DNA of 37,855 bases, taken from the NCBI GenBank assembly GCA_025362325.1, contig JANYGO010000025.1, positions 1-37,855 of the forward strand, in the 5' to 3' direction. A program made the position numbers and the translations under genes. The stretch is from Cyanobacteriota bacterium (GTDB lineage: Bacteria; Cyanobacteriota; Cyanobacteriia; Cyanobacteriales; Microcoleaceae). Positions 7,273 to 15,162 of the stretch are shown piece by piece; the stretch's first letter is position 1, and every line of letters starts with the position of its first letter. The notes under the pieces are model-generated. The model was not told the origin of the DNA. It searched no databases and saw only the letters and a program-made list of their open reading frames with translations.

Positions 7273-9183
7273 ATGAAAATTTTACTGGTAGAAGATGACT
7301 CGATTACAACCAATTTGCTGACCCGAGCGCTGAACTCTCACAATTATAATGTGAATACGGCAGCAGACGGTGAAACAGCTTTGCTGTTGGCGCAGGCCTA
7401 CGATTATGACTTGATTGTTTTGGATGTGCTGATTCCTAAACTCGACGGCATTAGTTTGTGTCGGGAATTGCGATTGTCTGGCTGCCAAATGCCGATTTTA
7501 TTGCTGACAGCCCTAGACAGCAGAAGCAATCTAGTCGAAGGTTTAGAAGCGGGGGCAGACGATTATATGGTCAAACCCTTTAATATCGAAGAATTGATTG
7601 CTCGAATTCGGGCTTTGCTGCGCCGGGGAAAGGCAACTTTGTCGAGGACAATTTTGAGCTGGGAAAAATTGCAAGTCAACCCGGACTCTACGGAAGTAAC
7701 TTATGCTGAAAAAGTGCTGCACTTGACTCCCAAAGAGTACAATATGCTGGAACTTTTTCTGAGAAATCCCCGGCGCATTTTCAGCCGCAGCGCCATCCTC
7801 GATCGCATTTGGTCGGCCGGCGAATTTCCTCAAGAAGAAGCCGTTACCGCTCACATCAAGGGGCTGCGGCACAAGCTGAAAGCAGCCGGGATGTCTGTAG
7901 AGTTAATCGAAACTGTGTACGGATTGGGCTATCGGCTCAAAAGTCTGCCGGAGGATCTTGAGAGTCCAAAAGTTGCCCTGGAAACAGCTAAAAGTCAAGA
8001 GAGTTTATCTGCTGAATCCAGCGGGCAGAGCCTGGAATTAAACAATGAGGAGCGCCGCCTCAAAGTCCTGAGTGTGGTTGCGGAAATTAGGGGCAAGTTA
8101 AGAGCTAATTTTATCGAAAAGGTGGTGATATTCGATCGCGCGATCGCTCAACTGAACACCGGAACCTTGGATCACGGACTGCGGCGGGAAGCCCAGGCGG
8201 AAGCTCATAAATTAGTCGGTTCTTTGGGAACTTTAGGGCTGCCGAAAGGTTCCATAGTTGCGCGCAAGATCGAAGATTTGTTCAAGGCTGAAAACGTCTT
8301 GAAACCGGGGACTGCTCAGCAGATTGAGGGATTTCTGCATTTGCTCAAACAGATATTCGATCGCCCGCCGGAACCTGAAAGCGAGTTGGTGGCTCAGGTT
8401 TTGCAACAGCGCCGCATCTTGATCGTGGATGATGATAGTGTTCAGAGCGATCGACTAAAAATAGCAGCATCCGGTTCCGGCTTCGAGATAGAAGTCGCCA
8501 ACTCTCCCGAAGCGGCAAGAAGTGCGATTTCTCAACAGCCTCCCGACGCGATTTTGCTGGATTTGACGTTTTCCAGAGTTCAGGAAAATGGACTTACTCT
8601 GCTCGCCGAACTCCGCACTGAAAAACCAGATATTCCGGTGATGGTTTTTAGCGGACACAATCAATTGAGCGATCGAATTGAAGTTGCTCGTTTGGGAGCT
8701 TCCGGCTTTTTACACAAATCTCTACCCCCAGCAGATATACTCAAAGCAGTCGCCCAACTTCTCGACCAAACCGGTGCTGCGGAAGCCAAAGTTATGGTGG
8801 TAGATGATGACGTGCATCTATTGGCTGCACTGACAATGATTCTACAACCTTGGGGATTGCAAGTAACAACATTGGATGAACCCGAGAAGTTCTGGGAGGT
8901 ACTGGAAACCACTTGTCCCGATTTGCTAATTTTAGATGTGGAAATGCCCGGTTACAGCGGTATCGAGCTGTGTTTGGCGGTGCGGAACGATTTGCAGTGG
9001 AGCAACCTGCCGGTGCTATTTTTGACCGCTCATTCTGAGTCGGAAACAGTGCGCCAAATGTTTGTCGCGGGTGCTGATGACTATGTGAATAAGCCGATCG
9101 TGGAACCGGAATTAATTGCTCGCATCGTGAATCGTTTGGAGCGCACGCAACTCCGTCACAAACTGGCTCAGACACAGCGTTAA
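7273..9183 (+). CDS. Multi-domain response regulator: REC-wHTH-HPt-REC-REC
   Basis: A 636-residue cytoplasmic transcriptional regulator. Receiver 1 (1-118) keeps VEDD and the phospho-acceptor Asp51 (LIVLDVLIPKLDG). An OmpR-type winged helix follows at about 125-225 (LTPKEYNMLELFL, RIFSRSAILDRIW, ETVYGLGYRL). A histidine phosphotransfer domain spans about 265-365 with AHKLVGSLGTLGLP (His312). Receiver 2 (381-497) has Asp430 in AILLDLTF and an atypical HKSLPP in place of the usual KP. Receiver 3 (505-625) has Asp555 in LLILDVEMPGYSG and NKPI. I chose ATG 7273 over GTG 7267 because AAAGG at 7263-7267 is then correctly placed as ribosome site. All modules of a phosphorelay except a kinase are in one chain; the phytochrome kinase gene begins 225 bases downstream. 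Direct pairing is inferred from position. Confidence 0.92.
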   Translation: MKILLVEDDSITTNLLTRALNSHNYNVNTAADGETALLLAQAYDYDLIVLDVLIPKLDGISLCRELRLSGCQMPILLLTALDSRSNLVEGLEAGADDYMVKPFNIEELIARIRALLRRGKATLSRTILSWEKLQVNPDSTEVTYAEKVLHLTPKEYNMLELFLRNPRRIFSRSAILDRIWSAGEFPQEEAVTAHIKGLRHKLKAAGMSVELIETVYGLGYRLKSLPEDLESPKVALETAKSQESLSAESSGQSLELNNEERRLKVLSVVAEIRGKLRANFIEKVVIFDRAIAQLNTGTLDHGLRREAQAEAHKLVGSLGTLGLPKGSIVARKIEDLFKAENVLKPGTAQQIEGFLHLLKQIFDRPPEPESELVAQVLQQRRILIVDDDSVQSDRLKIAASGSGFEIEVANSPEAARSAISQQPPDAILLDLTFSRVQENGLTLLAELRTEKPDIPVMVFSGHNQLSDRIEVARLGASGFLHKSLPPADILKAVAQLLDQTGAAEAKVMVVDDDVHLLAALTMILQPWGLQVTTLDEPEKFWEVLETTCPDLLILDVEMPGYSGIELCLAVRNDLQWSNLPVLFLTAHSESETVRQMFVAGADDYVNKPIVEPELIARIVNRLERTQLRHKLAQTQR

Positions 9184-9208
9184 GCTTAGTTTCGATCTCC
9201 CTGGCACA

Positions 9209-9259
9209 CCCCTTCTTAAGGGGCGGACAAGAGCGTCAAACTCCCCCTTTTTAAGGGGG
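9209..9259 (+). terminator. Two stacked palindromes downstream of the multi-receiver regulator
   Basis: CCCCTTCTTAAGGGG (9209-9223) and CCCCCTTTTTAAGGGGG (9243-9259) are short hairpins 26-76 bases after the stop. No long U-run follows, so they may be repeat palindromes rather than true terminators. Similar ctccccctttttaaggggg sequences are common between cyanobacterial genes. Confidence 0.45.
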
Positions 9260-9408
9260 ATATGGCCTCGACTGTAAACGAGAGATACAAAGGTTTTCAG
9301 GGGATTATTGACACCTAATGATTCGGATGCGATCGCGCGGATGAATGTTTGGGCGATCGTCAAAAACACAAGCTAATTTAGAAAATTATTCACAAGAACA
9401 CGAAAGCA

Positions 9409-12400
9409 ATGCTATTACCCTCAGACACAGTAGCTCTCAATGACAGCGACTCCGAAGCAATTTATTCGCTCGCTTCGATTCAACCTCACGGCATCCTGTT
9501 GGTGCTGGAATCTCGTGTGTTGAAAATTTTGCAAGTTAGCAACAATACTTTTGAGGCGCTCGGCATTTACCCCGAAGAACTTTTGGGCAATTTTTTACAT
9601 GAATTTGTCGAGACTGAGGAAATTGAGGCTATTGAAAAAGCTTTATTTGAAAACGACAATCAACATAACAGTATCAGCCTATCATTCAAAAGTCAAAAAC
9701 GCCAGTCTTTTTTTCAGGGGACTCTGCATCAATCTGGCTCAGCATTAATTGTTGAACTAGAGCAGGTTGTTTCCCCAAAAACTAGCAATTGTTTCAATTC
9801 TTATCATTTAGTCCAACAGCCGATCGACAAAATCCACAAAACACCAAACCTGCAAGTGCTGTGTCAGACAGTAGTTGAAGAAGTGCGGAGGATGATCGGT
9901 TTCGATCGGGCGATCGTCTATCAATTTGATGCCACCGGTGCCGGGGAAGTAATCGCCGAAGACAAAGTAGAAAATTTGGCTCCTTTATTGGGATTACACT
10001 ATCCGGCTGGCGATATTCCCCCCCAGGCAAGAAATTTTTTCAGCATGAATTTAATTCGGTTTATTCCCGATGTTCACTCTGGGCCTGTAGAATTAATTCC
10101 TCACTGCAATCCGCTGACGGGTCGCCCCCTGGATCTGGCATTCTCTTTGTTGAGAACAGTTTCTCCTTGCCACGTTCAATATCTCAAAAATATGAACGTT
10201 GGTGCTAGCATGACTGTGACATTAATCAAAGATCGAAAACTCTGGGGATTGATCGCCTGTCACCACCAAAAACCAAAGTATGTCAACTACGAAACAAGAA
10301 CGGCTTGCGAATTGGTAGCCAAGTTTGTGAATCTAGAACTCAGCTACAAACAAGATAGCGAAAACTGGGAATATGAAATTTATTTAAAAGAAATTTGCCA
10401 TAAATTCATCACAGAAATTTCTCAAAAAAACTGTTTTGTAGAAGGTTTACTTACATCCAGAGATGAATTGCTGACCTTAGTGGGCGCTACAGGTGGAGTT
10501 GTGTGTGCCAATGAAAATTTGATCGCGATCGGGCAAACCCCGGAATTGCGAGAAATCGAAAACTTAATTGCTTGGATAAAACCTCAAATAAATAATGATG
10601 TTTTTTATACAGATTATCTCTCAAAACTGTATCCAACCGCCGAGAAGTTTAAAAAAATTGCTAGCGGTTTGCTGGTGCTTGCCATCTCCGAGATGCAAAA
10701 CTATTACATTTTGTGGTTCCGTCCAGAAGTAATTCAAACTGTCAACTGGGCCGGTCAACCAGAGGACAAAATTGAATTAAAACCGGATGGCAGCAGACCG
10801 CTGTCTCCTCGCACTTCCTTTGAGTTGTGGCAAGAAACTGTCAGGTCAAAATCTTTACCTTGGCAGCGGTGCGAAATCGAAATAGCCGGAGAACTTCGAG
10901 TTGCGATTACTAGCATGGAGTTGCGGAAAATCAATCAGCAGCTCAACTTAGCTTTGTCGGCTACCAAAATCGGATTTTGGGACTGGGACGTGCAGAGAAA
11001 TCGCATTGTTTTGTCGAGGGAGCACGAACAGTTGTTTGGGTTGGCCCCGGGAACTTTTGACGGAACTTATCAAAGTTTTGCAGTTTGCGTTCACCCAGAA
11101 GATTTAAAAGGTGTGGAGAATGCTATTAATTATGCCCTCGTCCAGCGATCGGATTACTTTCACGAAAACCGCGTGGTTTGGCCCGATGGCAGCATTCACT
11201 GGATGGAGGGGAAAGGTAAGTTTTTTTACAGCGAAGCAGGCGATGCAGTACGGATGGTGGGGACTGTTACAGAAATTACCGATCGCAAAGCTAAAGAATT
11301 ACAGTTGCGGCTGTTGGAATCAGCAGTCACCACGACTAACGACGCGGTGTTAATTACGGAAGCTGAACCGATTGACAAACCGGGCCCGCGAATTCTATAT
11401 GTCAACCCAGCTTTCACGCGCATGAGCGGCTATACCCTAGAAGAAGTTTTGGGCAAAACGCCGCGCATCTTGCAAGGACAAAAAACAGACCGCGCCACTC
11501 TCGATCGCATTCGGACAGCTTTGGAAACCTGGCAGCCGGTGCGGGTTGACTTGATCAATTACCACAAAGACGGGACGGAATTTTGGGTAGAAATGAGCAT
11601 TGTGCCCATATCTGACAAAAATGGTTGGTTTTCCCATTGGGTATCTGTGCAGCGCGATATTAGCGATCGCAAACAAGCTGAAGCCGCCCTCCAACAGCTC
11701 AACGAACTGTTAGAAAGGCGAGTTTTGCAGCGAACCCGAGAACTAGAAATATCTCAAGCAGAACTAGGGGAAAGCGAAGCTTTATTTCGCTCTCTGAGCG
11801 AGAGTTCCCCCGTCGGTATTTTCAAAATCGATGCTGAGGGAAAATGTACCTATACAAATCCCCGGTGTCAAGCAATTGGCGGCTTCCCATCGGCATCCGC
11901 TTTAGGGAAGGGGTGGATGCGGTTTGTTCACCGCGAAGACCTCAAACTAATTTTGTCTGAGTGGTCCCAATCGCGATCGCTAGATGGGGATTTTTCCTGC
12001 GAATTCCGCCACATCCAGCCAAAGGGAACAATCCGGATTTGTCAAGTGAAAATAGCTCCGATTTTTGCCGGCGGAGGTCAACTAATCGGTTACGTCGGCA
12101 CAGTCATAGATATCACAGAAAGTCGGGAAATTGAGAAAATGAAAAATGAGTTTATTTCGATTGTCAGCCACGAACTGCGAACGCCGCTGGCCTCAATTCG
12201 CGGTTCTTTAGGTTTGCTGGCGGCTGGAGTGCTGAAGAATAAACCGGAAACTGCCAAACAGATGTTAGAAATCGCGTCGAACGAAACTGAACGGTTAGTG
12301 CGTTTGGTCAACGATATTCTCGACTTAGAGCGGCTCGAAGCCAGTCAAGTGACCATCGTCAAGCAGTGGTGCGATGCGCAGGTTTTGATGCGGAAGTCTG

Positions 12401-12861
12401 CGGAAGCTGTGCTGTCTGTGGCTGCTGAGAATCAGATTGATTTGGCGATTTTGCCCGCAACCGCACAAATTTGGGCAGATCCCGACAGGATCGTGCAAAT
12501 GCTGGTAAATTTGTTGAGCAATGCGATTAAATTCTCGGCTCCTGGGAGTACAGTAACTGTCAGGGTTGAAGATTTGGGCGATTCCCTACCGGATAGCTAC
12601 GCTTCACGGGTTTTATTTGAAGTCAAAGATCGGGGGCGGGGGATTCCTGCTGATAAACTAGAAACTATCTTTGGACGATTTCAACAGGTCGATGCTTCTG
12701 ACTCCCGCCAAAAAGGAGGTACGGGTTTGGGTTTGGCTATCTGTCGCAGCATCGTACAGCAGCACGGCGGCAGAATTTGGGCCGAAAGTGTTGTCTCAGA
12801 AGGCAGCAGTTTCTATTTCACATTGCCTGCACCGTTTGAAGGCGAAGGTTCATTCAGTTGA
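9409..12861 (+). CDS. Cph1-like phytochrome histidine kinase with three extra PAS domains
   Basis: A 1150-residue red/far-red photoreceptor kinase. A PAS-like domain (15-125) is followed by a bilin-binding GAF (about 145-320) with YPAGDIPPQAR (Asp202) and LRTVSPCHVQYLKNM, in which Cys254-His255 match the phycocyanobilin attachment site of cyanobacterial phytochromes. There is no N-terminal Cys as in biliverdin-binding bacteriophytochromes. The PHY domain (about 325-505) keeps tongue motifs WAGQP and SPRTSFELW. Three PAS domains follow (about 510-635, 640-765, 790-905). The second resembles LOV but reads GKTPRILQG, lacking the photoactive Cys. HisKA has SHELRTPL (His921), and HATPase has DRGRGIPADK and GGTGLGLAI. 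There is no attached receiver; the CheY-like gene at 13024 is an obvious candidate partner. The last codons and stop lie inside a dispersed repeat. Confidence 0.95.
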   Translation: MLLPSDTVALNDSDSEAIYSLASIQPHGILLVLESRVLKILQVSNNTFEALGIYPEELLGNFLHEFVETEEIEAIEKALFENDNQHNSISLSFKSQKRQSFFQGTLHQSGSALIVELEQVVSPKTSNCFNSYHLVQQPIDKIHKTPNLQVLCQTVVEEVRRMIGFDRAIVYQFDATGAGEVIAEDKVENLAPLLGLHYPAGDIPPQARNFFSMNLIRFIPDVHSGPVELIPHCNPLTGRPLDLAFSLLRTVSPCHVQYLKNMNVGASMTVTLIKDRKLWGLIACHHQKPKYVNYETRTACELVAKFVNLELSYKQDSENWEYEIYLKEICHKFITEISQKNCFVEGLLTSRDELLTLVGATGGVVCANENLIAIGQTPELREIENLIAWIKPQINNDVFYTDYLSKLYPTAEKFKKIASGLLVLAISEMQNYYILWFRPEVIQTVNWAGQPEDKIELKPDGSRPLSPRTSFELWQETVRSKSLPWQRCEIEIAGELRVAITSMELRKINQQLNLALSATKIGFWDWDVQRNRIVLSREHEQLFGLAPGTFDGTYQSFAVCVHPEDLKGVENAINYALVQRSDYFHENRVVWPDGSIHWMEGKGKFFYSEAGDAVRMVGTVTEITDRKAKELQLRLLESAVTTTNDAVLITEAEPIDKPGPRILYVNPAFTRMSGYTLEEVLGKTPRILQGQKTDRATLDRIRTALETWQPVRVDLINYHKDGTEFWVEMSIVPISDKNGWFSHWVSVQRDISDRKQAEAALQQLNELLERRVLQRTRELEISQAELGESEALFRSLSESSPVGIFKIDAEGKCTYTNPRCQAIGGFPSASALGKGWMRFVHREDLKLILSEWSQSRSLDGDFSCEFRHIQPKGTIRICQVKIAPIFAGGGQLIGYVGTVIDITESREIEKMKNEFISIVSHELRTPLASIRGSLGLLAAGVLKNKPETAKQMLEIASNETERLVRLVNDILDLERLEASQVTIVKQWCDAQVLMRKSAEAVLSVAAENQIDLAILPATAQIWADPDRIVQMLVNLLSNAIKFSAPGSTVTVRVEDLGDSLPDSYASRVLFEVKDRGRGIPADKLETIFGRFQQVDASDSRQKGGTGLGLAICRSIVQQHGGRIWAESVVSEGSSFYFTLPAPFEGEGSFS

Positions 12862-12970
12862 CAGTTGACAGTTGACAGCTCGCCTAGACCCTTAAGTCCG
12901 AGGATTGGAGTAATGAATAGTCTGATTTTAATTTCTCCCTACAAGCGAGAGGCTTTAAACCAATTCTTTC
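12847..12970. repeat. Dispersed ~125-nt repeat, copy A (overlaps phytochrome 3' end)
   Basis: The segment begins at ggttcattcagttgac, which encodes the end and stop of the phytochrome, and contains three TTGACAG heptamers. It continues through agtccgaggattgg, gaatagtctgattttaat and ggctttaaaccaattcttt. The same blocks in the same order and orientation occur at 31056-31187. Spacer sequences between blocks differ. Confidence 0.85.
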
Positions 12971-13023
12971 CGGTAAGTGCTGTTTCGGTTGACCGCAATT
13001 TATTTAAAATAAGGGTTTTAATT

Positions 13024-13422
13024 ATGTCAGCAAAGCGTATTCTGGTAATCGATGACGAACAAAACCTTTGCAGCGTGATTCAGGCTTGTCTGGAACATTT
13101 AGGCGGCTGGAGCGTGCTGATTGCGCCCGAGGCCCAGCAAGGATTGCTGTTAGCTGAAACTGAAGTCCCTGACGCTATTCTGCTGGATGTGATGATGCCT
13201 GATATGGATGGAGTTACTCTGTTTGGTTTGCTGCAAAAAAATGCTGCTACTCGGGGGATTCCGGTGATTTTTCTGACGGCTAAGGTGCAGGCGATGGATT
13301 TGAGCGAGTTTGCTGATTTGGGGGTAGCGGGGGTGATTGCTAAGCCTTTCGATCCTTTGGGTTTGGCGCAGCAAGTTGCGGGAATTCTGGGTTGGGAAGA
13401 AAAGATAAGACTCGGCGATTGA
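13024..13422 (+). CDS. Single-domain response regulator (CheY-like)
   Basis: A 132-residue stand-alone receiver. It has the acidic pocket IDDEQ, phospho-acceptor Asp55 (AILLDVMMPDMDG), a Thr switch residue in VIFLTAKV, and AKPFDP with the conserved Lys. There is no output domain, so it would work by protein contact or as a phosphate shuttle. The ATG at 13024 is preceded by AAGGG (13011-13015), which fixes this start; the open frame upstream of it is repeat DNA. It follows the phytochrome by 162 bases, a spacing taken up by a dispersed repeat, and is its likely partner by position. Its last three residues and stop are encoded by the first unit of the 13411 palindromic repeat. Confidence 0.93.
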   Translation: MSAKRILVIDDEQNLCSVIQACLEHLGGWSVLIAPEAQQGLLLAETEVPDAILLDVMMPDMDGVTLFGLLQKNAATRGIPVIFLTAKVQAMDLSEFADLGVAGVIAKPFDPLGLAQQVAGILGWEEKIRLGD

Positions 13423-13526
13423 AATCGCGTCTACACAAACGAAGTCGGCCTGCGCCGACTGAAGAAAAAATTCGGCGGTTGCAACCGCTACTAGACAAAC
13501 AAAGTCGGGCTGTGCCGACTGAAGAA
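13411..13526 (+). repeat. Dispersed 56-nt palindromic repeat, two direct copies
   Basis: Units at 13411-13466 and 13471-13526 (period 60) share cggcgRttg, ctaNacaaac, aagtcggSctgYgccgactgaagaa. Each holds two small palindromes (ggcgattgaaatcgc-like, and agtcggcctgcgccgact-like). The first copy provides the stop codon of the CheY-like gene. Related copies lie at 1418-1496 and 37443-37586. Confidence 0.88.
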
Positions 13527-13720
13527 TCAAGGGGGCATTCCAACCGGATTGACGCCAATCCGGTTTATAGCTATTTGTCTCTTGCAAAAATCTCGAAATT
13601 ATGTTAATAAGGCGGGTTTGTGCGTGCCGGAAAGTCCTGGTTTTGGCGGCTGTTTTCAGAATTTCCTCATTTTTTTGATTTAGCTTTGAGATCGATCGGT
13701 GATTGGTTACTGTGAACTCT

Positions 13721-13767
13721 GATTCCCTATAAGTTCGAGAGACGAACTCAGGGAGTCGGGGTTTTTT
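13721..13767 (+). terminator. Strong rho-independent terminator, about 300 bases from the nearest gene
   Basis: The outer arm GATTCCCT (13721-13728) pairs with AGGGAGTC (13750-13757, one G-U). The inner perfect stem AGTTCG/CGAACT (13732-13737, 13743-13748) closes an AGAGA loop. GGGG and six T residues (13762-13767) follow. The orientation is plus. Confidence 0.7.
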
Positions 13768-13846
13768 GTTTTGTGTAAAGCCGATCGGCAAACGCCGTAT
13801 TTACACGCAGAGTAACTGCTCCTGAAGTTAACCACACTTGCGTCAA

Positions 13847-13910
13847 GAAACCGGGTTTTTCACCCAGACTCCGTAATACAGTCAAGTTTTTTGGTAAAAA
13901 ACCCGGTTTC
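13847..13910. repeat. aaaccgggttt inverted repeat, copy 1
   Basis: GAAACCGGGTTTTT at 13847-13860 is the perfect reverse complement of 13897-13910, with a 36-base interior. It belongs to a family seen also at 23236-23305, 28444-28509 and 31000-31216. Confidence 0.9.
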
Positions 13911-14163
13911 AGCCTCAGTGTTTTAATCGCTGCTGCGGCAAAAGTATATTGATTAAAAAAAATGATTGTCTTCATAATTTCCTCATATTTTTTAGATAAT
14001 ATTTATTGCAAGTTCTTGAGTTGAAAGCCACACTATCAGCAGCATCGCCCTGCCAAAGAAGGAACCTGCTGTCAGGGGAGTTCGGGTGAGTGGCGGTACT
14101 TTCGATTAAGGAGTGCGATCGCACAACCAATCTGAATAAGTCAGGGGTTAGGCACTGCATACC

Positions 14164-14197
14164 AAACCGGATTTTTTAACCGCGAAAAATCTGGTTT
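14164..14197. repeat. Degenerate aaaccgggttt-type inverted repeat
   Basis: AAACCGGATTTTT and AAAAATCTGGTTT form an imperfect 13-bp hairpin just upstream of the small ORF at 14234. It looks like a decayed member of the aaaccgggttt family. Confidence 0.5.
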
Positions 14198-14233
14198 CTG
14201 TGCAAGTCCTATAAGTGTTGGCAGGAGAAATAA

Positions 14234-14389
14234 ATGCCAAATAAATTACTAACTGTGGATGTGATTCGCGCGATCGAAAAACGTCCCGAAAATAAGTTTG
14301 TCCTTTTGTCCAGAGCAAAACAGGCACTTGCCACTAACAGGCTCGCGCCAAGTCTGAGTAATTTATTTAAAGAGTGTGGAGATTTTTAA
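14234..14389 (+). CDS. Small 51-residue protein, unknown function
   Basis: The ATG at 14234 is preceded by AGGAG (14223-14227), a well-spaced ribosome site, and the stop TAA (14387-14389) leaves one base before the ATG of the DUF1830 gene. The protein is mixed charged and hydrophobic (VDVIRAIEKRPENKFVLLSR ... SLSNLFKECGDF), with no membrane segment or signal peptide. I do not recognise a family. The tight coupling to DUF1830 argues that it is translated and functionally linked to it. Confidence 0.6.
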   Translation: MPNKLLTVDVIRAIEKRPENKFVLLSRAKQALATNRLAPSLSNLFKECGDF

Positions 14390-14390
14390 A

Positions 14391-14696
14391 ATGTCAGATC
14401 AGCTATCTAAAGGTAACAGCCAGATGCTATGCTATTACGCAAATGTTACCAACAAAATTCAGGTAGTTCGGATTGGGAATATTCCTAATTGGTACTTTGA
14501 GAGAGTGCTATTTGCGGGACAACGACTGATGTTTGAAGCTACGACTGAAGCAGTATTAGAAATTCACACCGGCGCGGTGACGACTGCTATTTTATCGGAC
14601 AAGATTCCCTGCTACGTGCTGCGGGTTATAGAAGAGGTAAGTTCGGAGTTCTATCTGGTTGTTCTGGAAGAAAAATCTGCGGTATTAGCCCGCTAA
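14391..14696 (+). CDS. DUF1830 domain protein
   Basis: A 101-residue protein of the cyanobacterial DUF1830 family, recognised from CYYANVTNKIQVVRI, IPNWYFERVLFAGQRLMFEA, EIHTGAVTTAILSDKIPC and VLRVIEE. No biochemical role is established for the family. The ATG at 14391 has GGAG at 14378-14381; an in-frame GTG at 14376 would overlap the previous gene and is less likely. It is the middle gene of a compact plus-strand set (14234, 14391, 14771), most likely one operon, with a ComFB-like protein last. Confidence 0.85.
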   Translation: MSDQLSKGNSQMLCYYANVTNKIQVVRIGNIPNWYFERVLFAGQRLMFEATTEAVLEIHTGAVTTAILSDKIPCYVLRVIEEVSSEFYLVVLEEKSAVLAR

Positions 14697-14770
14697 AATT
14701 GAGGATTAATCAGACGAGATCGAGAACGGTAACAAAGATATTAGTTAAGTAGTGTTTGGGAAGCGGTAAA

Positions 14771-15124
14771 ATGCAGAAAAATCTTGTCAATATTACCTTG
14801 GGCGTAGTTACAGAGGAAGTAGAAATTATCTTGGAGTCTTATCCCAAGTATCCCTACCAACAGGCTTTTTCATACTCGGACTTGCGGCAGGATTTAATTG
14901 CTTACGTGCTGAGCCGAGTTCCTAATAAATATATTGCGATCGACTCCGGCGAGTCGGTGTGGAACCAAACAACGCAGGTTCGCTGTTCTTCTGAGCAGTT
15001 GCTGCACATAGAAAATGTGATTCATACTGGCATTCGCGACTTGGTGCACAGGTATCAGAAGATAGATTACTGCGTTCCCGAGCAACTTAAATTTGATTCG
15101 AGAGTTGCTAGTTGGTTGAGATAG
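14771..15124 (+). CDS. ComFB-like protein (late competence development family)
   Basis: A 117-residue small soluble protein. The block SYSDLRQDLIAYVLSRVPNK and the C-terminal QKIDYCVPEQLKFDSRVASW resemble cyanobacterial ComFB-family proteins. A cyanobacterial member of that family (CdgR of Synechocystis) is reported to bind c-di-GMP. Residues 86-105 form a helix with IHTGIRDLVHRYQKIDY. The ATG at 14771 is preferred to the upstream TTG at 14756. The gene follows DUF1830 by 74 bases in the same direction. Ligand binding here is a family-based inference, and the family call itself is moderate. Confidence 0.6.
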   Translation: MQKNLVNITLGVVTEEVEIILESYPKYPYQQAFSYSDLRQDLIAYVLSRVPNKYIAIDSGESVWNQTTQVRCSSEQLLHIENVIHTGIRDLVHRYQKIDYCVPEQLKFDSRVASWLR

Positions 15125-15143
15125 TTTGCGGTAATTGGGGGAG

Positions 15144-15162
15144 ATGCCGAGATTCTCGGCAT
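15144..15162. terminator. Hairpin between convergent ComFB-like and FUSC genes
   Basis: ATGCCGAG-ATT-CTCGGCAT is a perfect 8-bp stem with a 3-base loop, 20 bases after the ComFB-like stop. No T-run follows on either strand, so terminator function is uncertain. Confidence 0.4.

Larger units (their letters stand above)
13423..14233. other. Repeat-rich non-coding stretch of about 810 bases
   Basis: I see no convincing gene on either strand. The stretch holds the second direct palindromic unit, the strong hairpin and T-run at 13721-13767, the aaaccgggttt inverted repeat at 13847-13910, and a degenerate relative at 14164-14197. Short open frames here lack ribosome sites and family resemblance. 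A transcript ending at the 13767 T-run could be a small RNA or the 3' UTR of the signalling cluster. Confidence 0.6.

Noticed and set aside
13150..13791. 213-codon minus-strand frame opposite the CheY-like gene and repeats
   Set aside because: It reads through the palindromic repeat units and antisense of a clear receiver, giving a low-complexity protein with repeated LxSAQADFVC segments.
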